Source: RYN-433 sp036558265 (GTDB lineage Bacteria; Planctomycetota; Phycisphaerae; Tepidisphaerales; Tepidisphaeraceae). From it: a stretch of DNA of 14,693 nt. Numbering within the stretch: position 1 is the first letter of the stretch; each line of letters opens with the position of its first letter. The position numbers and the translations under genes were made by a program. The notes under the pieces were generated by a model. It worked only from the letters and a program-made list of their open reading frames with translations. It searched no databases and was not told the DNA's origin. Of this stretch, positions 12,951-14,693 are shown in pieces. The stretch covers positions 1 to 14,693 of the forward strand of contig DATBFY010000247.1 in NCBI GenBank assembly GCA_036558265.1. The letters are read 5' to 3'.

Positions 12951-14156
12951 ATGCGCTGCGGCCGCCGGACGTTTCGACGTTACCTCAGGCACTTCGCGAT
13001 CCTCGCCGGGATCGCGCTCGCTGCCGTTGCGCTTTTCAACGTCCTGGTCGATCCCAACCGGACGTTCGGCCTGTACCACGATGCCCGGCTCGACGCCGCC
13101 AAAGCTTCCCGCGCCGGCCGTCTGACCAAGGCCGAGCAGCTCCGCCACGGAACGTGGGACACCGTGATCCTGGGCAACTCGCGCGTCGATTGCGGGATCG
13201 ACCCGACCAGTCCACTCTGGCCGTCACCTCGCACGTTTAATTGCGGCCTGACCGGGCTCAACTTTAGCGAAGAAGCGAAAGTGTTCGAGTTCCTCGCCCA
13301 GGTCGTCAAGCCGCGCGAGGTCGTGCTTTGCCTGGACTTTTTTCACTTCCAGGATGCTGCCCCCATTTCCGACGAGTTCACGTACTCCCGCTTCAACCTC
13401 GCCCGCAGCTCTCTGGCGTACGACATCGACGCGCTGTGGGGCGCGACGACCACCTGGCACTCGATCCTCGCGCTCAACGCCCGCTTCTCGAAGCGCCCGC
13501 GCGAGTATTCCGAGCAGGGCCTGCGGATCAAGCCGATGGCTCCGCCCAGGCAGACCGGCCGCGCCGCCTTCGAGGGCTACGTCTCCCGCGCCATCGAATC
13601 CTGGCGCCAGGAGGGGGGTCGAAGCGGTGATGACGCGTGCATGCAACTGTTCGCCCAGGTCCTGCGGTCGGCAGCCCGGCACGGCATCCGGCTCACGGTC
13701 ATCATCCTCCCCGTTCATGCGTTCGACCTGGAATTCACGCGCGTGCAGATGGGCAGCCTTCAGGTGTTCGAGGAATGGAAACGCCGGCTCGTGAAAACGA
13801 TTGCCGATGTCGGCCGCGAGTGCCATGCCGGCGCTCCGCCCGTCCCGCTATGGGATTTCACGGGCTTTACCGGTTACGTCGCCGACCCCGTCGCCCCGCC
13901 GGGCGACGCGCGGGCGATGGCGTGGTACTGGGAGCCCAGCCACTTTCGCAGGGAGCTGGGCGACCTGCTCATCGCTCGCATTCACGGTCGTACGTCCAGT
14001 GACGGTCATGACATCAGCCATTTCGGCGCGTTGATCCACGAGTCAAACATCGAATCGCACCTGGCGCGCCTGCGAGTCGAACGCGAGAGTTTCTCGCGAC
14101 AATACGCGGAGGAGATCCGGTTCATCGAGGAGCACGTCCACGCCGCGAACCGATGA
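12951..14156 (+). CDS. Membrane-anchored SGNH-hydrolase-like protein, partner of the MBOAT acyltransferase
   Basis: A 401-residue protein with basic N-terminal residues, one membrane helix (about 13-35, AILAGIALAAVALFNVLVDP) and a periplasmic rest: the layout of AlgJ/DHHW-type SGNH partners of MBOAT enzymes. The nucleophile block is VILGNSRVDCGID with S77, typical GxSR. The C-terminal block is WYWEPSHFRRELGDLL, with H331 and E328 where this group usually has Asp (DxSH). The Asp-to-Glu change may keep function but is unusual. Between them are VVLCLDFFHFQDAAP and TVIILPVHAFDLEF strands. The tail (about 340-401) is charged and helical. Start ATG 12951 is 14 bp after the MBOAT stop; its ribosome binding site is poor. 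Longer in-frame readings run back through the MBOAT gene and are not real. The likely role is transfer of acetyl to a periplasmic glycan. Confidence 0.8.
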   Translation: MRCGRRTFRRYLRHFAILAGIALAAVALFNVLVDPNRTFGLYHDARLDAAKASRAGRLTKAEQLRHGTWDTVILGNSRVDCGIDPTSPLWPSPRTFNCGLTGLNFSEEAKVFEFLAQVVKPREVVLCLDFFHFQDAAPISDEFTYSRFNLARSSLAYDIDALWGATTTWHSILALNARFSKRPREYSEQGLRIKPMAPPRQTGRAAFEGYVSRAIESWRQEGGRSGDDACMQLFAQVLRSAARHGIRLTVIILPVHAFDLEFTRVQMGSLQVFEEWKRRLVKTIADVGRECHAGAPPVPLWDFTGFTGYVADPVAPPGDARAMAWYWEPSHFRRELGDLLIARIHGRTSSDGHDISHFGALIHESNIESHLARLRVERESFSRQYAEEIRFIEEHVHAANR

Positions 14157-14157
14157 T

Positions 14158-14693
14158 CTATTCTTCGATGCGGTAGAGGGCGGATTTGGATCGCAGGAAC
14201 AGGCCGCGGCCGCTAACCGCCGCGGTGGCCATGAAACCGTCGTCAAGCTTGTTCTCCGCGAGCTTTTTGAAACTGCGACCCGGTGCGACGACCGTCGTCG
14301 TGCCGTCCTCGCCGAAGAAGTAAATCTTGTTGTCGCCGTAGAGCGGCGCCGCCGAGAAATTGCCGCGGAGTCGCTGCCGCCAGACGTCGGCGCCGCTCAA
14401 GGCGTCCACGCACGAGGCGATGCCGCCGTCGTCCACGAAGTAGAGCAGGTCGCCGACCAGCAGGGGGGAAGGCTTGTTCGGCGCGTTTTTCGTGATCTTG
14501 AAGGCGACGTGATCGGGGCCGAGCACGCCCTGGCCGTCCGGGCGGATGGCCAGCACCGCCCCCTTGCCAAATCCGGGGCAGAGGTAGATCAGGCCGTTGC
14601 CGATGACCGGCGTCGCCGCGCCCGAGTGCCAGTCGCGGTGCTCGAAACGCCAGATCTCGCGGCCGGTGTGCGGCTCGTACGCGTAGGTGGCCT
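14158..14693 (-). CDS. PQQ-type beta-propeller protein, C-terminal part
   Basis: The reading is open from the right edge to TAG at 14160-14158, about 178 codons, with the N-terminus outside the window. Repeated blades are seen: YEPHTGREIWRFEHRDWHSG, then NGLIYLCPG, LLYFVDDGGIASCVDALSGA followed by DVWRQRL, and NKIYFFGEDGTTTVVAPG. The (A/H)xTGxxxW-type turn is the mark of PQQ-like (PF13360-type) propellers, common as exported proteins in planctomycetes. Such blades mostly serve as protein-binding or scaffold domains, not as PQQ enzymes. The gene is convergent with the SGNH-like gene; only one base (14157) separates the two stop codons. An internal GTG at 14556 is not a likely start, since blade sequence continues upstream of it. 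Confidence 0.88.
   Translation of the reverse strand, partial: ATYAYEPHTGREIWRFEHRDWHSGAATPVIGNGLIYLCPGFGKGAVLAIRPDGQGVLGPDHVAFKITKNAPNKPSPLLVGDLLYFVDDGGIASCVDALSGADVWRQRLRGNFSAAPLYGDNKIYFFGEDGTTTVVAPGRSFKKLAENKLDDGFMATAAVSGRGLFLRSKSALYRIEE

Overview
The window is GC-rich and tightly packed, with no rRNA, tRNA, CRISPR array or transposase that I can recognise. Gene content suggests a planctomycete, perhaps of the Phycisphaerae side. The reasons are a bacterial RIO1-type kinase, secreted ThuA-domain proteins, a lipoprotein phosphatase, a PQQ-propeller protein, purine-rich heptad repeats next to start codons and weak Shine-Dalgarno sites. This is inference from style, not from a marker gene.

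Left part, minus strand (1-2361): a polyamine-type ABC importer, potA, potB and potC in that order, with potC running off the left edge. A 96-bp element that folds as a three-armed cloverleaf lies between potA and potB. Heptad repeats sit directly before potB and at the start of potC. Middle-left, plus strand (2439-5768): a promoter, two possible small leader ORFs, a RIO1-like kinase, then thrS. Between kinase and thrS lies what looks like a complete transcription attenuator. It has a near-consensus promoter, a 17-residue peptide with 8 threonines, an intrinsic terminator, and a competing antiterminator pairing. This is the strongest finding in the window.

Centre, minus strand (5816-8626): a PIN-domain toxin with its antitoxin on an apparently leaderless mRNA, a SAM methyltransferase, and a lipoprotein of the alkaline phosphatase superfamily. 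The phosphatase has its own promoter with a palindromic operator-like site.

Right part, plus strand (8755-14156): two closely similar secreted ThuA-domain proteins flank a short segment that holds a decayed gene and an unrecognised 161-residue protein. The second ThuA gene leads into an AlgI-type MBOAT acyltransferase and a membrane-anchored SGNH-like protein, with gaps of 21 and 14 bp. This reads as an operon for modifying an extracellular or periplasmic glycan, probably by O-acetylation. The final gene, on the minus strand and cut by the right edge, encodes a PQQ-type beta-propeller; its stop lies one base from the stop of the SGNH-like gene.
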